From NCBI GenBank assembly GCA_965153455.1, contig OZ234504.1, forward strand, positions 3,596,001-3,660,000: a stretch of 64,000 bases of DNA, given 5' to 3'. A program made the translations under genes and the position numbers. Source of the DNA: Sphagnum compactum (taxonomy: Eukaryota > Bryophyta > Sphagnopsida > Sphagnales). The notes under the pieces were generated by a model. It was not told where the DNA came from, searched no databases, and saw only the letters and a program-made list of their open reading frames with translations. Shown in pieces: positions 38,949 through 52,027 of the stretch (position 1 is the first letter of the stretch; each line of letters starts with the position of its first letter).

Positions 38949-41515
38949 TTTGTTGGTACCTTGGAGAAATCCAAGATCAACCAGGCTGGCCTAAGACTGC
39001 CTCAACTTGCCAACCTCATCCTCATGCAATCCACACACAGCTCTTGCTTCCCATTTCATTCAATCTTTCCTTCAAATCCCCATTCTTCGCCTCCTTTTTG
39101 TTTTTTCATACACCCACTATCACATATTTTTGATTTCATCCTGAATTCAAACTCTTGGAGCAATCACTTCATAAGCAATATTTTCATGAATTTGGTTTTC
39201 TTTTCTTGAAAGCTTTTGGTCACCACACTCTTATTTTCATACATCCACCATCGTCACAAATTTTCATGTCAACCCTAGTCTAAAGTCTTGAGTCACTACC
39301 ATTTATATATTTATATGCATCTTACCACCATTTTTGTAATGTAATCAATTGAGCATTATATATATATAGTACATGTCCACACATTCATTTTTGTAAGTTT
39401 TCACACATTTTATTTTCCAATCCCAATTTATGGGCCTAAATCATCATATGCCACATTGCACATAGTTGTCATGCCACATTCCACACAATATTTTTATTCA
39501 TCACAAATGGTTTACATGAACCATAAAACCAAATAAACAATACCATCATATGTAGAAGAAAAACATTGACTATGGCCATGATAGAATCGGCCATTCCCTC
39601 ATCAATGAAGGTTTAAGGTCACTATTACCATAATCAACAATGCAATATCTAATTGCTTGGATAAACCCCCAATGTTCTTATAATGCAATACTCGCACAAT
39701 AACTTCAAGCAAAAAAATAAATTGCAACATTTGCATACAATTGTATTGTGTACCTTCATCAACAAACCCCCTTGGTGCATGATAAGATTTGAATATGTGA
39801 ATATTGCAAAAACTTACTCCTCCATCACCTAATGTTTTTTCAACCCACCAAATGCAATTTTCGCAGTCATTCACTTAAAATCATTTATGCCCTTTTGTCT
39901 TTTTGCCTAACTTGTGAGAATTATAAAAAAACTTAATCTCTTTTTAGTTAAATTCCTTCATAGCTTCCCCATGTCATCATGACCCATATGAAAATAGTGC
40001 AAAAAATTGGTTATTGTCATTTAAGTCCTCATCACATTATGATTGGTCCATTGTTATGCAATATCCACATAAATGTTGTTTCATGTATTTTCATAAAGGG
40101 ATAAAAGGAAGGTTCATTCGATGAAGTTGTGGGGAGGAGGGTGGACTACACAATATTTTCATCTATCACCCGTGGCATTGTGACCTTGATGGGTCTTTTA
40201 AATAAATAAGTAGGTAGGTCAACATGCAAGTAAGAGTAGGTCAATTGCTTAAAAATTAAGCTAGGATGATGAGAGTGTTAGTTTGTAGGTGGGTATGGTT
40301 GGATTAGGAAAACAAAAAACAAAAAATAAAAAATAATGAAGAGCATGGCTAAGCCTAAAAAACAAAAAACAAAAAAAAAATTAACTTGTGTTTTTGAACC
40401 TAGGGTACAATGAGCCCATTTTGGTACATATTATAAGAATTGGAGTAGCAAAAGAAAATCACATCATGCATTCTCATACTACCTATAATACTTGACAACA
40501 CATATCTTTTGTATGATTTTCAAAGGTTAAATTGTCCTTTAGAAAGAAAGTAGTACTTTAAGCATGACCTTGCAACAAGGCACAGAAATACACTCTACCA
40601 TTAGCTTCAATGGTAATGCCCTAAATTGGTAAATTCTCTTCCTTATGGACACATGACAAGTCTTTTGGGGTTTTTTTAGTCTACATTTTCATCTTGGAAA
40701 AGAGAAAAGAAAAAGAGAAGCTTGAGATTAATTATAATATCCCCTTACATGCTGAAAAATCCAAAATTCAAAATCCACTTGTTGAAATCAAAATCTTAAA
40801 ATATATATTAATTATTCAGCATATGGCATGGTATGAAGCTGGTATCCAAATTTATTTTTTAATTTGTCAATACTAGGCATGTGCTAGTATAGATTATTTA
40901 GAAATATATATTCATACAAAGGCAGGTACTGGCACAAGGGAGTCCACATTTTTTTCATTTTTCTTCATTTTGACCCCTCCTGCTTTCAAACCTCATAACT
41001 TTCTTATTTCTTATTCATTTTAAACTATTTAAAGTGCTATAGGAGTGCCATATGAAGGTCTACAAATCATATTTGAACTCTAATAGCAGCAGAGCAACAT
41101 ACAAGGAATTTTTTGGGTGCTTGGGAACTGACCTTTGTAGCTTTTGGTGGTTTGTTTTTTTGAGTTTTGGACCCCTCTACTTTGGGGAGCCATAGCTTTC
41201 TCATTTTTATTATGATTTTTAGTGCTCACATGCACCAATATGAGGGGTTCAAATTTTTTTGGACACCAGAAACAACAGAGCCCTCCCCTTGGATCCGGCC
41301 TGCCCTGAGCGCTTAAGTGTTTGATCATCGGCCAGTTTACCCTAGTGGATTTTTTTTGAGTTGCAAATTTTCACATGCAACCACCCAAATAAACAATACC
41401 CCAAACTGGGAATATTCTGTTAGTGTGATCTAGTTCACCAGCTCTAAGAAACTTGAGGAATGTAAATTCCTCAAGTTCCTCAAATTGCCACAAAACAAAA
41501 AGTCATGAGATAATA
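38376..41515. other. Intergenic, with a TG microsatellite
   Basis: A TG dinucleotide tract at about 38915-38948 lies in a mildly GC-richer patch (38750-39060). Open frames there on both strands (38621-38980 minus; 38820-39209 plus) are carried by the repeat and show no domain. The rest is AT-rich with no gene seen. Confidence 0.5.
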
Positions 41516-41910
41516 GAGTTCTCCGTAAAGTCCTGCGATTAGGGGGCGAAAACGGCCAGTTTTGGCTTAAATGGGGCATCAAATGTGTAACTGGGAATGA
41601 AAATTGTACAAAGCGAAATAACTGGGACCCAAACTAGTTTTTCCACCAATTTTGGTGGTAAACTGAGTTTCATCCTGTCTTTCCTTTTTCTTGAGCGTCT
41701 CCACTGCTGCTACAAATATTTTCACTGCTCCTACTGTGCAACTACTATAATTACTCTCGAACCTTGTGCATTAGATGCTGAGTTGCGTAGCATTTCATAC
41801 TGAGATTTAATAAAATTTCCTTACTTTGCCGATATCACTGAAAGAGGGGATAGGGGGGTGAAAGCAGTCCCAATGACAGGGCGAAGAGAGGGTGACGTTA
41901 CGGATAACTC
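41516..41910 (+). mobile_element. Inverted-repeat element family M, copy 2 (395 bp, both ends present)
   Basis: Left end TA|GAGTTCTCCGTAA and right end TTACGGATAACTC|TA are inverted with one mismatch, and a TA lies outside each end. It is the best-preserved copy of this family in the window and has no coding capacity. A TA target site would suit Tc1/mariner-like elements, but two bases are weak evidence. Confidence 0.8.
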
Positions 41911-42814
41911 TAATAGATGTCACACTTTTGATGAATTTGCAGCAGGACCAGTTTCAGGTCATGTGTGGCCTTTTCCCTTTGCAGGTGTTGCAAAAGTGAG
42001 AGGGTTTCTGAAGTTTCAGATGTTGCAAAGTCAGAGTGTTGTGAGGTGGCTGCAGTGCGCAGCTAGGGAAAAACATGTACCCCCAGTACATTGGCAGCTT
42101 TGACACATGCCTGTTGAATAATTAATTAAAATTTTGAAATTTTCATTTCCATTAATAGAATATTCTCGAAATTTCAATATTTTATTTTTAAATATTTTAT
42201 TTATCATTTTCTAATTTCAACATTTCTGAAGATAATATAAATTAGTATTGAAGCTGCCAAGGTAGTAAGGTAATTGAAAACATGATGTAAACCTGCCAAC
42301 CTTTATTCCAAGAAAAGAGTGCTACAGCCAGTGAATTTTTTTTGGGGCAAATTTTCATCACTTGGCCACACCCCCAAAGGGAATATTCTTTACAGATTCC
42401 CCTTTTTTTAAAAGAAAAAAAAGTATATATATTTTTTAAATCACAAAATTCCCCAGAATTGAGACATAGTTTTTTTTTTAGTCCCAGGAAGGTTTGTTGG
42501 CAATTTTCGACAATTGGGTGCAGTATCTAAATTTGGTGCCGAATTCTGTACTACAACAGAAAACAATAAATTTAAAATAAAATTTATAAAAAAGAAACTA
42601 GCTACAATGGCAGCCTTTTATTTCAAGTTTTGCCAAAAAGAAAAAAATTAAGTGAATTTTTTTGAAAATGAAGTGACTTTTTGGGAGTTTCAATATTGGA
42701 AAAATAATAATTATTTATTTTTTTAAAAACCCAGATTCTATATCAGGTTCTAACAGGGTAGCCAACAATATAGAAGGAGGATACCTAAATATTTTCACCT
42801 TCATTTATTTTTTA
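41911..42814. other. Intergenic, with 'CACTTGGCCAC' dispersed text
   Basis: No gene. The block 42340-42790 resembles 51380-51720 in layout and words (CAGATTC, GTAGCCAA) and runs into copy 5 of the palindromic-core repeat, so that repeat may be only one end of a larger element. Confidence 0.45.
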
Positions 42815-42858
42815 TATCCAAAATCTGGCTAAATCCTCTTATGGACAATCACCACTCC
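42815..42858 (+). repeat. Palindromic-core dispersed repeat, copy 5
   Basis: ATCCAAAATCTGGCTAAATC, then CTCTTATGGACAATCACCACT. The palindrome has decayed on its left side. Confidence 0.65.
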
Positions 42859-43632
42859 TAGCAATTTAATTGGAAAAAAAAAAATTAAATAAAAACCCAA
42901 AAGATCAAAGGTGGGGAAAACAAGATTGAAAGCAATTGCAGCAAATTTGGTGACTCAATCGACAAGTGCCTGGTGCCTTCACCCCAGCAAGCTCCCGAAA
43001 CCCTAAACCTTAAACCAATTTACCAATAAATGGGCATCTGGAGATGAAGACAAAGGGTGAGTCATTCAGCCTAAGATTTAACCTAGCTATCTAGGTCTTT
43101 TTTTCTTTTTTTAAAAAAAAATTATAAATATTTTTCATATAGGAATTTATTTGATTTTTCTTTAAAGATTTTTTTTTTAATGACAAATTGACAAAATCCC
43201 ATTGCACCGAAAACTCAAACACAGAACAAGAGAGAGAAGGGCCAAGGGAGGTCTGTCTGGTTTCACAGGCTAGGGTGTGGCCTTGCACCTGGCCACATCT
43301 AGATTTAGATTTTAAATAGTGTGAAAATTCAATTTGGACCTCCAAATATGCATAGGATAAATTGCTCTCTTAAAGGGTTACTAAAGAAATAAAAGCATGC
43401 ATATCAATGTTGGCCAGATATATTGGTGGGTACTTGTTATCAACATGCATAATAGTCAAATATCCGGATTTTGACCATCTCCCATATTTGGCATTATGGG
43501 TAACTAACAAATGTAGGTCTTATATATATATATATATATATATATTATTAATTTTTCTTCAATAAAAACTTTCATTATGCATATCCATTGCTAGTATTTT
43601 ATGAAATCCCAAATATGTATACCTATCCTATG
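42859..43632. other. Intergenic, no gene recognised
   Basis: AT-rich, with a TA dinucleotide tract near 43518-43545 and a small CCCTAAACC-type word near 43001-43009. Confidence 0.5.
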
Positions 43633-43893
43633 CATATCTTAGTTTGGGTGTAGGGTTTCCAAGGTTTCTCCTTACGAGTTAAGAACTACAAGCAAGCTTT
43701 TTGTCACAACTTGCTTTGCCAAAGAGGATTTCAATGCGCTCAAGTGCACAAAGAACGTAACTTGCATATATCTTAGTTTGGGTTTAGGATTTTCAAGGTT
43801 TTTCCTTATGAGTTAGGAACTACAAACAAGTTTCCTATTGCAACTTGCTTTGTTGGGAAGGATTTCAATGCACCCAAGCATTAAAAGGACTCA
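43633..43893. repeat. Tandem duplication with a 132-bp unit
   Basis: CATAT-CTTAGTTTGGGT(G/T)TAGG starts at 43633 and again at 43765. Similarity continues through CCTTA(C/T)GAGTTA(A/G)GAACTACAA, CAACTTGCTTTG and GGATTTCAATGC. Degenerate 'AAGGTTTGAA(C/T)' and 'CAAGTCA(T/C)TTT(A/G)TTG' words continue to about 44300. Confidence 0.75.
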
Positions 43894-46545
43894 AGTTTTC
43901 ATGTAATGAAAGGTATGAATTTTGAGTTTTGTTACAGGACATTTTGTTGTAGGTTAAAGGTTGAAGGTCTAAGTAAAAGTGGTCCAAGCTCCAAGCTTTA
44001 AAGCTTTAAAGCTTTTGTGAGAATGTGAATTTAGTGAAAGGTTTGAATAGTTCGAACAAGGTTGATCCATGAGAAAAAGGTCTAAGGTTTGAATGGCAAT
44101 CATTTGGATGTTGTGTTTTTTTCAAATTGTTTTGTTGGAGGTCAAAGGTTTAAGTCATGAACAAAAGAAGTTTGAACTATGAGCAAAAGAAATTTGAAAG
44201 AGGTTTGAACTACATTGCAAGTCATTTTATTGAAGATTTGAGGTCCAAGGTCTAAGTTCTATTACAAGTCACTTTGTTGCAAATTGGAGTTCTATTGCAA
44301 ATTAAAGCTTTGATGGATGTTGAAGTTTGAAGCTTCATGAACAATCTAAGGAACTCAACATTTTGTACCATGGTTATGAAAGAAAACACCTTAATTGTTG
44401 AAAGCATTAATGCGATTGATGGACCACTTACATTTGAAGAAGTCATCGCAAACAATTTGGACATGGAGAATATGCATTTGAAACCTAGTAGTTTCATAGC
44501 TTGCAACTATACAAGCTCAAGGTACGTTTTGGAAACCACCCAACTAAGTTTCAATTTGCTAGGGTTTTTTTTTTGTTATGAATGATGATTTGCTTGTAGA
44601 TTTCGAAAGCATGCATACGTTGCAATGTATTGTTTATAAGAAAACAAAACATCAAATAATATTTTGTCCCAAAGTTCAAATTCAAAAAATAGTTGATGAA
44701 ATATAATAAAATTGATGGGATTATTTCCTCTAAAAATTCATGTTGATTTTATGCATCCCAAACTATTTGTTGAAAGAAAGTTGTAACATGCAAAAAATGT
44801 AACAATGGTTAATGCAAATCATTCATGATAATGTGAGAGGAAAAAGGGTGGGCTATTTAGTTATGTAATCTCCACATATTTTGGGTTCACAAATCCTTAC
44901 CAAAAGAATGAAAAGATGCACCAAAGTTTTTTGAAGATATGGTACTTTACATCTACAAGGGTTCCAAGACAATTTCCATCACAAAATATATATGACTAAA
45001 AAGATCAGTTTTATGCCAATGCCCATGGGTTTCTTTTCCTTTTCAAATTGTTATTGTGGATGAAGTGTTTCTTGTAATGGTAAAAAAATCATGAACTTGC
45101 ATGCACTCTCAAACCTTGGATTTATAGCCATTACTTTCACAAGTTTTCATCTTTGGATGTTCAAGGGTGACATGAACACATTTGCCTTTGTGATAAACTT
45201 GTTAAATTAATCATGAACCCCTATGCACATATTATTATGGATTTATTTGAAGTGAATGAAATAAATGGGGAAAGTATGGTTATTCAACTTAAATAATTAC
45301 TTTCAAAATCTTGGTTGATTTGCATCATGTGATTACATTTGTGAAATGCAAGCATAGCAATTTGATAACCATGGCATTCACATTGTGCTCCATCATTGAT
45401 TGTGAATATTTGAGGTTTTTCAAGGTTTATGAAGGTATGTGTTTCAATCATCTAATGTTTAAGATGTGTTGGTATGCTATTAATAACAATAAAATTTTTA
45501 AGGTTGATGCAAATTAGTGTGAAAGTTGCACAAGGTACTCGCAACTTTACAAAAGATGAATGCGGACATGAATAGATTTTTTTTTAAAATGGGGACATGA
45601 ATGAAAAAAAAACTTGCATTGAAATTAGGATGTGACCTAAAAAAATTAAGGCCCTTGTCAAAATTGATTTTGCATCCAAAGTCATTATGTTCGAGGAGAC
45701 TTTGAGATTCAAACAAACCATCATCACATGGTATGGAAGACAAAAAACTATCATTTGACAACAAAGAATTCCTAAGGCCCAAATGTGGGCTATTGTAAGG
45801 GCAATCACCTCTCGTTTCAACCTTGTGGTCACAGCTTGTGTTATAAACCGATCCCACGATCATTATTTCTATTTGATGCTTTAATTACTATCATTACCCT
45901 AATTATCAAGTTGAAAATTAAAATGGTGTAGGTTTTAGGTGGGATAGAAACTATAGACCAAGTTGATTTCGAACTTCTCCTCTTCCAAAGAAACATGCAA
46001 TAAAAATTTGTGAAGGTTCTCAAACATTTTTTTGAATTTATGAATTTTAAAAAATTTTAGATCAAGTTCATAACATGTTCATTATAACGCTAGATTCTTC
46101 ATTCAAATCATTATGAGTTGTGAAAATTTTGATAGGACATCATAATACAACATATTTTGCTTCTAAATAATATGATTTGAAAATTGTAATTCCCCTTCTT
46201 ATGACACATTTTGTAACCCCAAATCCTACTATTGAAGCATACACATGGTGATAACCTTGAAAACGATAATAACATGTTTAAGATTGAAGCATCCTTTAAG
46301 AAGATTTTTACAAAAGCCCTTGTCAGTAAAGATTTATGGTTTTTTTAAAAGTTATTTATAATTTCAACATGTGAAGATCCTCTTGTTTGGTGGTGCAATT
46401 ATAAAAGGCAAGTTTCAATCACTAAAAATCCTTTTTTCTAGGTCAGATTTCTATATCCAATTCTCGTCTATAATGAAAAACATAAAAGGATCATTAAAAA
46501 CATAAAAAGATGATTAAAGATTTGTACTTCATTTCATATATGTTT
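43894..46545. other. Intergenic, no confident gene
   Basis: Open frames at 44337-44585 (plus), 45311-45517 (plus) and 45498-45863 (minus) are longer than their neighbours but have no motif I can name. They may be remnants of a transposon gene. Confidence 0.4.
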
Positions 46546-46626
46546 ATAGTCAACTTTAGCTAAATCTTCATAGGGATGATGATCATCACTTTTTCTATAT
46601 CTTCCTATGGATGATTGCCACTTTGG
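46546..46626 (+). repeat. Palindromic-core dispersed repeat, copy 6
   Basis: ATAGTCAACTTTAGCTAAATC, read here only for its TTTAGCTAAATC part, then GATGATCATCACTT and CTATATCTTCC-ATGGATGATTGCCACTT. Similarity to copy 2 extends upstream to about 46440 (TTTCTATATCCAATT). Confidence 0.75.
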
Positions 46627-46870
46627 GTGTGGGTGTTTCATGTTCCATAATTTTGTCTGTATCAACATCTTGGGGGAAGGGGAGCTAGAAAAGATTTGCT
46701 GATGATGGTGAAGAGGAGCAAAGATCCACCCTTCAACAATGAAAGGAATATATGTATGAAACCCATCCTGTAGACAAGACAAAACTTTTGTAAGCTTCAT
46801 GGATTGGTTCTTTTGTTTTTTCCTTTGTCCTTTGTTGTTTGGATATAAGTGTTGTACCTATATAACCTTG

Positions 46871-47405
46871 GTGTACAAGCATGTTATTTTTCATCCCTCT
46901 AGCATCAAGCCACTAGCCCAAGAGGTTGTTGCTGGATTCACTTCATCACTAGGCCATATTGAATGAGATTTACTAGGAGTGAAAGCATGTTGTTTTTCAT
47001 CCCTCTAGCATCAAGCCACTAGCCCAAGAAGGTTGTTGCTAGGTCCCCTTCATCACCACGCCATATTGGATGATATTTACTAGGTGTGCAAGCATGTTAT
47101 TTTTCATCCCTCTAGCATCAAGCCACTAGCCCGAGAAGGTTGTTGCTAGGTCCACTTCATCACTACGCCATATTGGATGATATTTACTAGGTGTGCAAGC
47201 ATGTTATTTTTCATCCCTCTAGCATCAAGCCACTAGCCCAAGAAGGTTGTTGCTAGGTCCCCTTCATCACTACGCCATATTGGATGATATTTACTAGGTG
47301 TGCAAGCATGTTATTTTTCATCCCTCTAGCATCAAGCCACTAGCCCGAGAAGGTTGTTGCTAGGTTCACTTCATCACTACGCCATATTGGATGATAATTT
47401 ACTAT
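46871..47405. repeat. Five-copy direct tandem array, ~107-bp unit
   Basis: The word AAGCATGTT(A/G)TTTTTCATCC starts at 46877, 46983, 47090, 47197 and 47304, with spacing of 106, 107, 107 and 107. Each unit continues with CTCTAGCATCAAGCCACTAG, AAG(A)GGTTGTTGCT and CATATTG(G/A)ATGA. The inner units are nearly identical and the first differs most. There are no unique spacers, so it is a satellite-like array, not CRISPR. Confidence 0.92.
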
Positions 47406-48555
47406 GTCCAACCCGTATGTACTTAGAGGTAACCGGATCAATTGGTCACCTATGGCTAGAGCAAAATGGACAATACCCACCAATCAAAGGGCAGGAAGGA
47501 AAAATTACCCTACGTGTGACTAACGTTAAATAATTCTCTCAAGAGGACAAGAATTTTTTTTGATGATTGGTTAAATTGATAACCACATGGTATTGAAATT
47601 TCAAAATCTAATAACCTATCTGGATGACCTTATTATCATCCAACCAAGTAGGCTATCAATCTTTAAATACTAATACCCCCAACCCAAAAAAAAAACATTT
47701 ATATTTTTATATTTAAAAAAACCTTATAACCGGTGTAGGATTGGCAGGTTAATTGATGGTTATTGGTCGGTCATTAACCCGTATACACAATTGATGATTA
47801 TGGCCCCAATTTTTTCTGATAACCTACTTGACACCCTTTTTGATATTGATGTTGATGACCTGTGACCTCAATTCTTTTTTCATAAATTTTTAAAACAAAA
47901 CCTACCCGGTGATTATTAAAGAAAAAGCAATGACTTGGCCAAAATGGGTTGGCAAAATATGAGAGAAAACCCTTGCATAATAATCATATTCGACTGTTGA
48001 TATATTCATGAAATATTCAATTTAATTAAGGCTACCAAAATTAAGGCTACCCTTTTTTTTAATAATTGAATATTTCAGCTCAAAGCATTGACGTAATAAG
48101 AAAAGTATACTCTAATTAAGAAAGGCAGTAGCCTACAAGTAGCAATTTTCGGGAAAAATAAATTATATAAAGTAATTTTTAATAATATTATAAATATTAA
48201 TAAATATTTCACATATCTTTTGAATATGTTTTTTTTTCAAAAATCCCTCAAATAGAGGTCCACTGACTAGGTTTCCTAGCATTTAATTAGCATTAATTAA
48301 ATGAGTTCTGTTCTAGGTGAGAGCTTTTTGTAACCTTTTTACAAAAGTGGTGTTACAATGAGGCAACCTAAGAAGAGCCTAGGTCTGTCTAGATGTGAGT
48401 AAATTAATTATTTTTTTATTTCAAAAAATGACCAAAAAATCCATCAAATCCCTCAGAACTTTTTGGGTGCTTTTTCTCATTTTCTGCCCCCAAAAAAAGA
48501 AAAAATCGCCCAAAAAATCATTCTGATTGAAATGGATTAAATCATCCAGTTTACC
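47406..48555. other. Intergenic, very AT-rich
   Basis: No gene. A near-perfect AT palindrome is at about 48280-48301 (ATTTAATTA, GCAT, TAATTAAAT). Confidence 0.55.
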
Positions 48556-49500
48556 TCACACTTGTGAAGAGCCAAGACGGCCTACTGCTGGAAGAAAATC
48601 CATACTTATTCGTAGCACACGCACATGAAGGAAGAAACGAGGCTGACTGCCGCGCGAGACGCAGATCTGCCCGCTATCTTCCACAACACCTGGCAGGCAG
48701 AAAATCCCCACTTTCTGCTCGGCCATACGCGACAGACGTCTGCCTGCCACTGTAGCTCCCCTTCTGGCCTGCCCAGGAACTGCAGTGCTCCGTTTAGCAC
48801 TCTGCCCCAGTCTCTCACAAAGTTTAGAGCTTAGTGCGGGTTTGTGTAGGGTTGGGTTGGGAACAAAAGGAAGTTCATGGGAACAAAGTGAAGTTGATGG
48901 GAACGTGAGGGACCAAAAGGCATTTGATGAGTTATTGATGGGGAATAAGAGGAAATTGATGGGAATTGTTTGGTAACTTGAAGGATTTTGATGGGAACAA
49001 GAGGAATTTGATGAGAACTCTTTGGGAACTAGATGGGAAATGAATTCCCCCACCCCTTGAAGAAGACAAGAAACATCCCTTGGGGGCATGTTTGTGCCTG
49101 CCCACCCAATTGGCTCACCCCTTCAAAAAATTTAAAGAAGCATCCATCCCGTGGGGGCATATAGGTGCCACTCAATTGGCACTCCTCACATGCTACGCAG
49201 GGGTAAGCTAAGGGATAAGCTACTAGGAAAGGTGCTGCCCAAGTATGAAATGTTTTAAAAAACAAACAGCAAAGGGCAAAGAGAAAAAGTTAAATGGACC
49301 AGCTAAAAAGGTGGGCAGACGATGTGGACATTTTATCTGCCTGCCTGCCTGCCTGCCTTTCTTTCTGCCAGCGGATTTCAAGGAGCTCTGTTGTAGTGCA
49401 AGCCCCTGTTGAATGGGGGGGGGGGGGGGGGGGGGGGCTACACTGACTGGCCTCATTCACCCAGAGAGGTGAGGTACATGCCATGCCTGGCAGAACGAAG
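48556..49500. other. GC-richer island, GGGAAC repeats and a 23-base G run
   Basis: About 48560-48800 is clearly GC-richer than its surroundings and carries overlapping open frames on both strands (longest 48556-49089 minus, 177 codons) without recognisable domains. From 48850 to 49065 a GGGAACAAGAGGAATTTGAT-like unit recurs with loose 20-30 bp spacing. A pair of about 70-bp units with GTGGGGGCAT / TTGGGGGCAT lies at 49070-49190. CTGC quadruplets are at 49340-49358, and a run of 23 G is at 49415-49437. Confidence 0.5.
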
Positions 49501-51720
49501 TTGTCCTCACATGATGATGCTACACTCTACTGCTACCGCAGGGGCCACATGCACCATTTCTAGAATGTGAATTCTGCCTCAGCCTTTGATTCACAGGTGC
49601 TTTGCTTTTTCTTTTTCTTTTTTCTTTTTTCTTTTTTTTTGGGGGGAGCAATATTTCTGTGTCAAAAATGCTTTGATGGAAGCTCAAGCCTAACCAATGC
49701 CAAATGCAAAGCTTCACACCTCATTAAGATCTTATTAGCATATTCTTCCCCCAAAAAAGAAAAAGAAAGAAAAAGCAAAACCCATTGAAAGATCTTTTAT
49801 AATGTAGTCCGCAACTAATTCAGCTTCTAGTAGTAAATCAAAGGGAGCTTTATTTAGTTTCTCTAATAAATAAATAATCACTAAACACTAAAATAAATAA
49901 ATACATACATAAATAAATATAAGTCTTGCGTGGCCAAAACCCAGCACATGACAATGGGTACAATGTAAATAAAGGGTAAAGGGTAAAGACCCTGTTGTCA
50001 GGGTATTTTACCTTTTTTCAGTAGAGGGTAGCAGGTTCTTTTTATTTTGCCCCCTTTTTTTGCCCCAAATTTTTTTCCATATAAATTGTTTGGAGAAATT
50101 GTCTCCCCCAAAAAATAGAAAAATTAGTCAATTTTGCATTGAAAAAAAATTCCATTTTTTTTCTCAATGTCATTGTTACCAAAGCAACAAAATTTGTCCA
50201 AAAACATCATTGGAGTTTAGAGTCCAAGGTCTAATCCAGGTAATCAAATTTCTTCACCTAGTTCTTAGGGGGGGGGGCAGGCTACAATTGAGTGCTTGAG
50301 CCATGGCTTATGAAAGCTCAAGCTACCTTACTTTTTGGATGAGAGACCATGGCAAAGACCATGAGCTACACACACACACACACAAGTTTGTTGAAAAAGA
50401 CTCATGTCAGGGCTTAAACAAATCTCAATATCAAGTATATACCCGCCTCATACCAGCCAATAATTAGCCTTAGACCCTAATACTAGGCTGGTTGAAAGTT
50501 GTAAAAAATGTTTGATACCCGCATTAGCTGATAGGTATGTTCAAAAAGTAGATATTAATGTTGGCCAATTATTATTATTATTGTTATTATCATCATCATC
50601 ATAACAAGCCAAGAGGTTTATTTTAGTAATTTTTTTGGATCACATGAGGTATAAAATATTTTGGAATTTTCAATCCACTAGATATAGTTATCTGCTTTGT
50701 TATCAAAGTAATATCCTTGATTATGCATAAGGGGTCAATTCTCAAATATCAATCCTGAGAACAATTGATTATACTACCTAGGTAGGGTAGGTTATAGGTT
50801 TTTTTTTAAAAAAATTCTAAATGTTTTAATTTTATTTTTTTTCTATCAGAACATGTTTAGGGTTTTAGAATTGATAACCTACTTTGATGAAATTCCAATC
50901 ATCCAAAATAGGTTATTCAAGAACAAACCATAGGAAACATTATAATTGTACGGGTAACAGTGTCTTATGGAGGGAGCCACCAAAATTCCTTCCAACTTCA
51001 CATTTCCAAAAAATTCAAAAAGAGATAATAAATGTTGGCTTGGTTTTTTTTTTTAAAATTGTCATGGGTAGCAACTAATTCCAATTGTTTATTCCATGTG
51101 AATTTTTCATCCATTTTGCTTATGGGGCTACATCCTCGAATTACCCTAATATAATAAACCCCAAAGTGAGAGCCCAAGGGCATTATGGGCCCTAGGGGGG
51201 AGGCCATTATGAGAATAAGGGTGGAATCACCCCATGTTCGGTTTATGGTGGGTATGGTGGAAGCTTGCACAAAAGTAAGTATCCGACATTATGATTACAT
51301 GCATGTGCATGAAGTGAAGTGAAGTGCAACAACAGACAAAGTGAAGTCCAATTCATGTCAGAAGGATTAGGCTACGCACACCGATGGTGTCCTTCTTGAA
51401 CCTAAGCCTTTTTTTTTTCTACTTGTGAAATTTTGTCCAACAAAACTGAAATTAAAAATCAAAATTTGAGATTGATTTCACTATTGGAGAGTTTATACTT
51501 GGCAGAAGCAAACCTCTTAAAAAAAAAAAAAACTGGCCGACATTTCGACAAAAAGATAAATTAAAAATTAAAATTTTGGAAAAGAAGTGCTTTTCAAGGT
51601 TTTCAATAGCGAGAAGTAAGGAGCAAAACAAAGTAAAAAATTTCCAGATTCATTTATTGGTTTTTCATTAAGTAGCCAAAAATATACAAAGATGATTCAA
51701 GACTTGTAATCTATTTCTGG
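49501..51720. other. Intergenic, no gene recognised
   Basis: AT-rich, with several A or T runs next to short C or G runs (for example 49620-49645 and 50105-50118) and a CA tract near 50370-50384. Open frames are short and lack domains. Confidence 0.5.
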
Positions 51721-51771
51721 TTGATAGCCAGATTTGGCTAAATCTTCCAAAGGATGATCACCACTTTGGCC
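51721..51771 (+). repeat. Palindromic-core dispersed repeat, copy 7
   Basis: GATAGCCAGATTTGGCTAAA, then TCTTCCAAAGGATGATCACC and ACTTTGGCC. This copy is close to the apparent consensus. Confidence 0.8.
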
Positions 51772-51929
51772 TTTTTTCTTTTTTTTAAAAATCCTAAAGG
51801 AAACATTGGTGCCAGCCAGAAGTGGGAAAAAAAGGGGTTACAATTGCCAGATTTCCATACCTATGTGATTTTCAGTACATTGCCAAGAATATTGGAGGAC
51901 AATGAACAATTTATATTTCATAACTAGTT

Positions 51930-52027
51930 CATAGCCAGAATTTGGCTAAAGATTCTTATGAAGGAATGGTAGCCACTTTTGCTCTATCTTCCTATGGATG
52001 ATTTGCCACTTTTGGCTGCATCACAAA
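51930..52027 (+). repeat. Palindromic-core dispersed repeat, copy 8
   Basis: Only about 160 bp after copy 7, in the same direction. It has ATAGCCAGAATTTGGCTAAA, then the second segment CTCTATCTTCCTATGGATGA and TTGCCACTTTTGGCTGCATC. Confidence 0.75.

Noticed and set aside
46871-47405. Regular repeats considered as CRISPR
   Set aside because: Units are ~107-bp head-to-tail copies without unique spacers, in a eukaryotic context.
48556-49089. 177-codon open frame, minus strand
   Set aside because: No recognisable domain; several frames on both strands are open together, and part is degenerate GGGAAC repeat.
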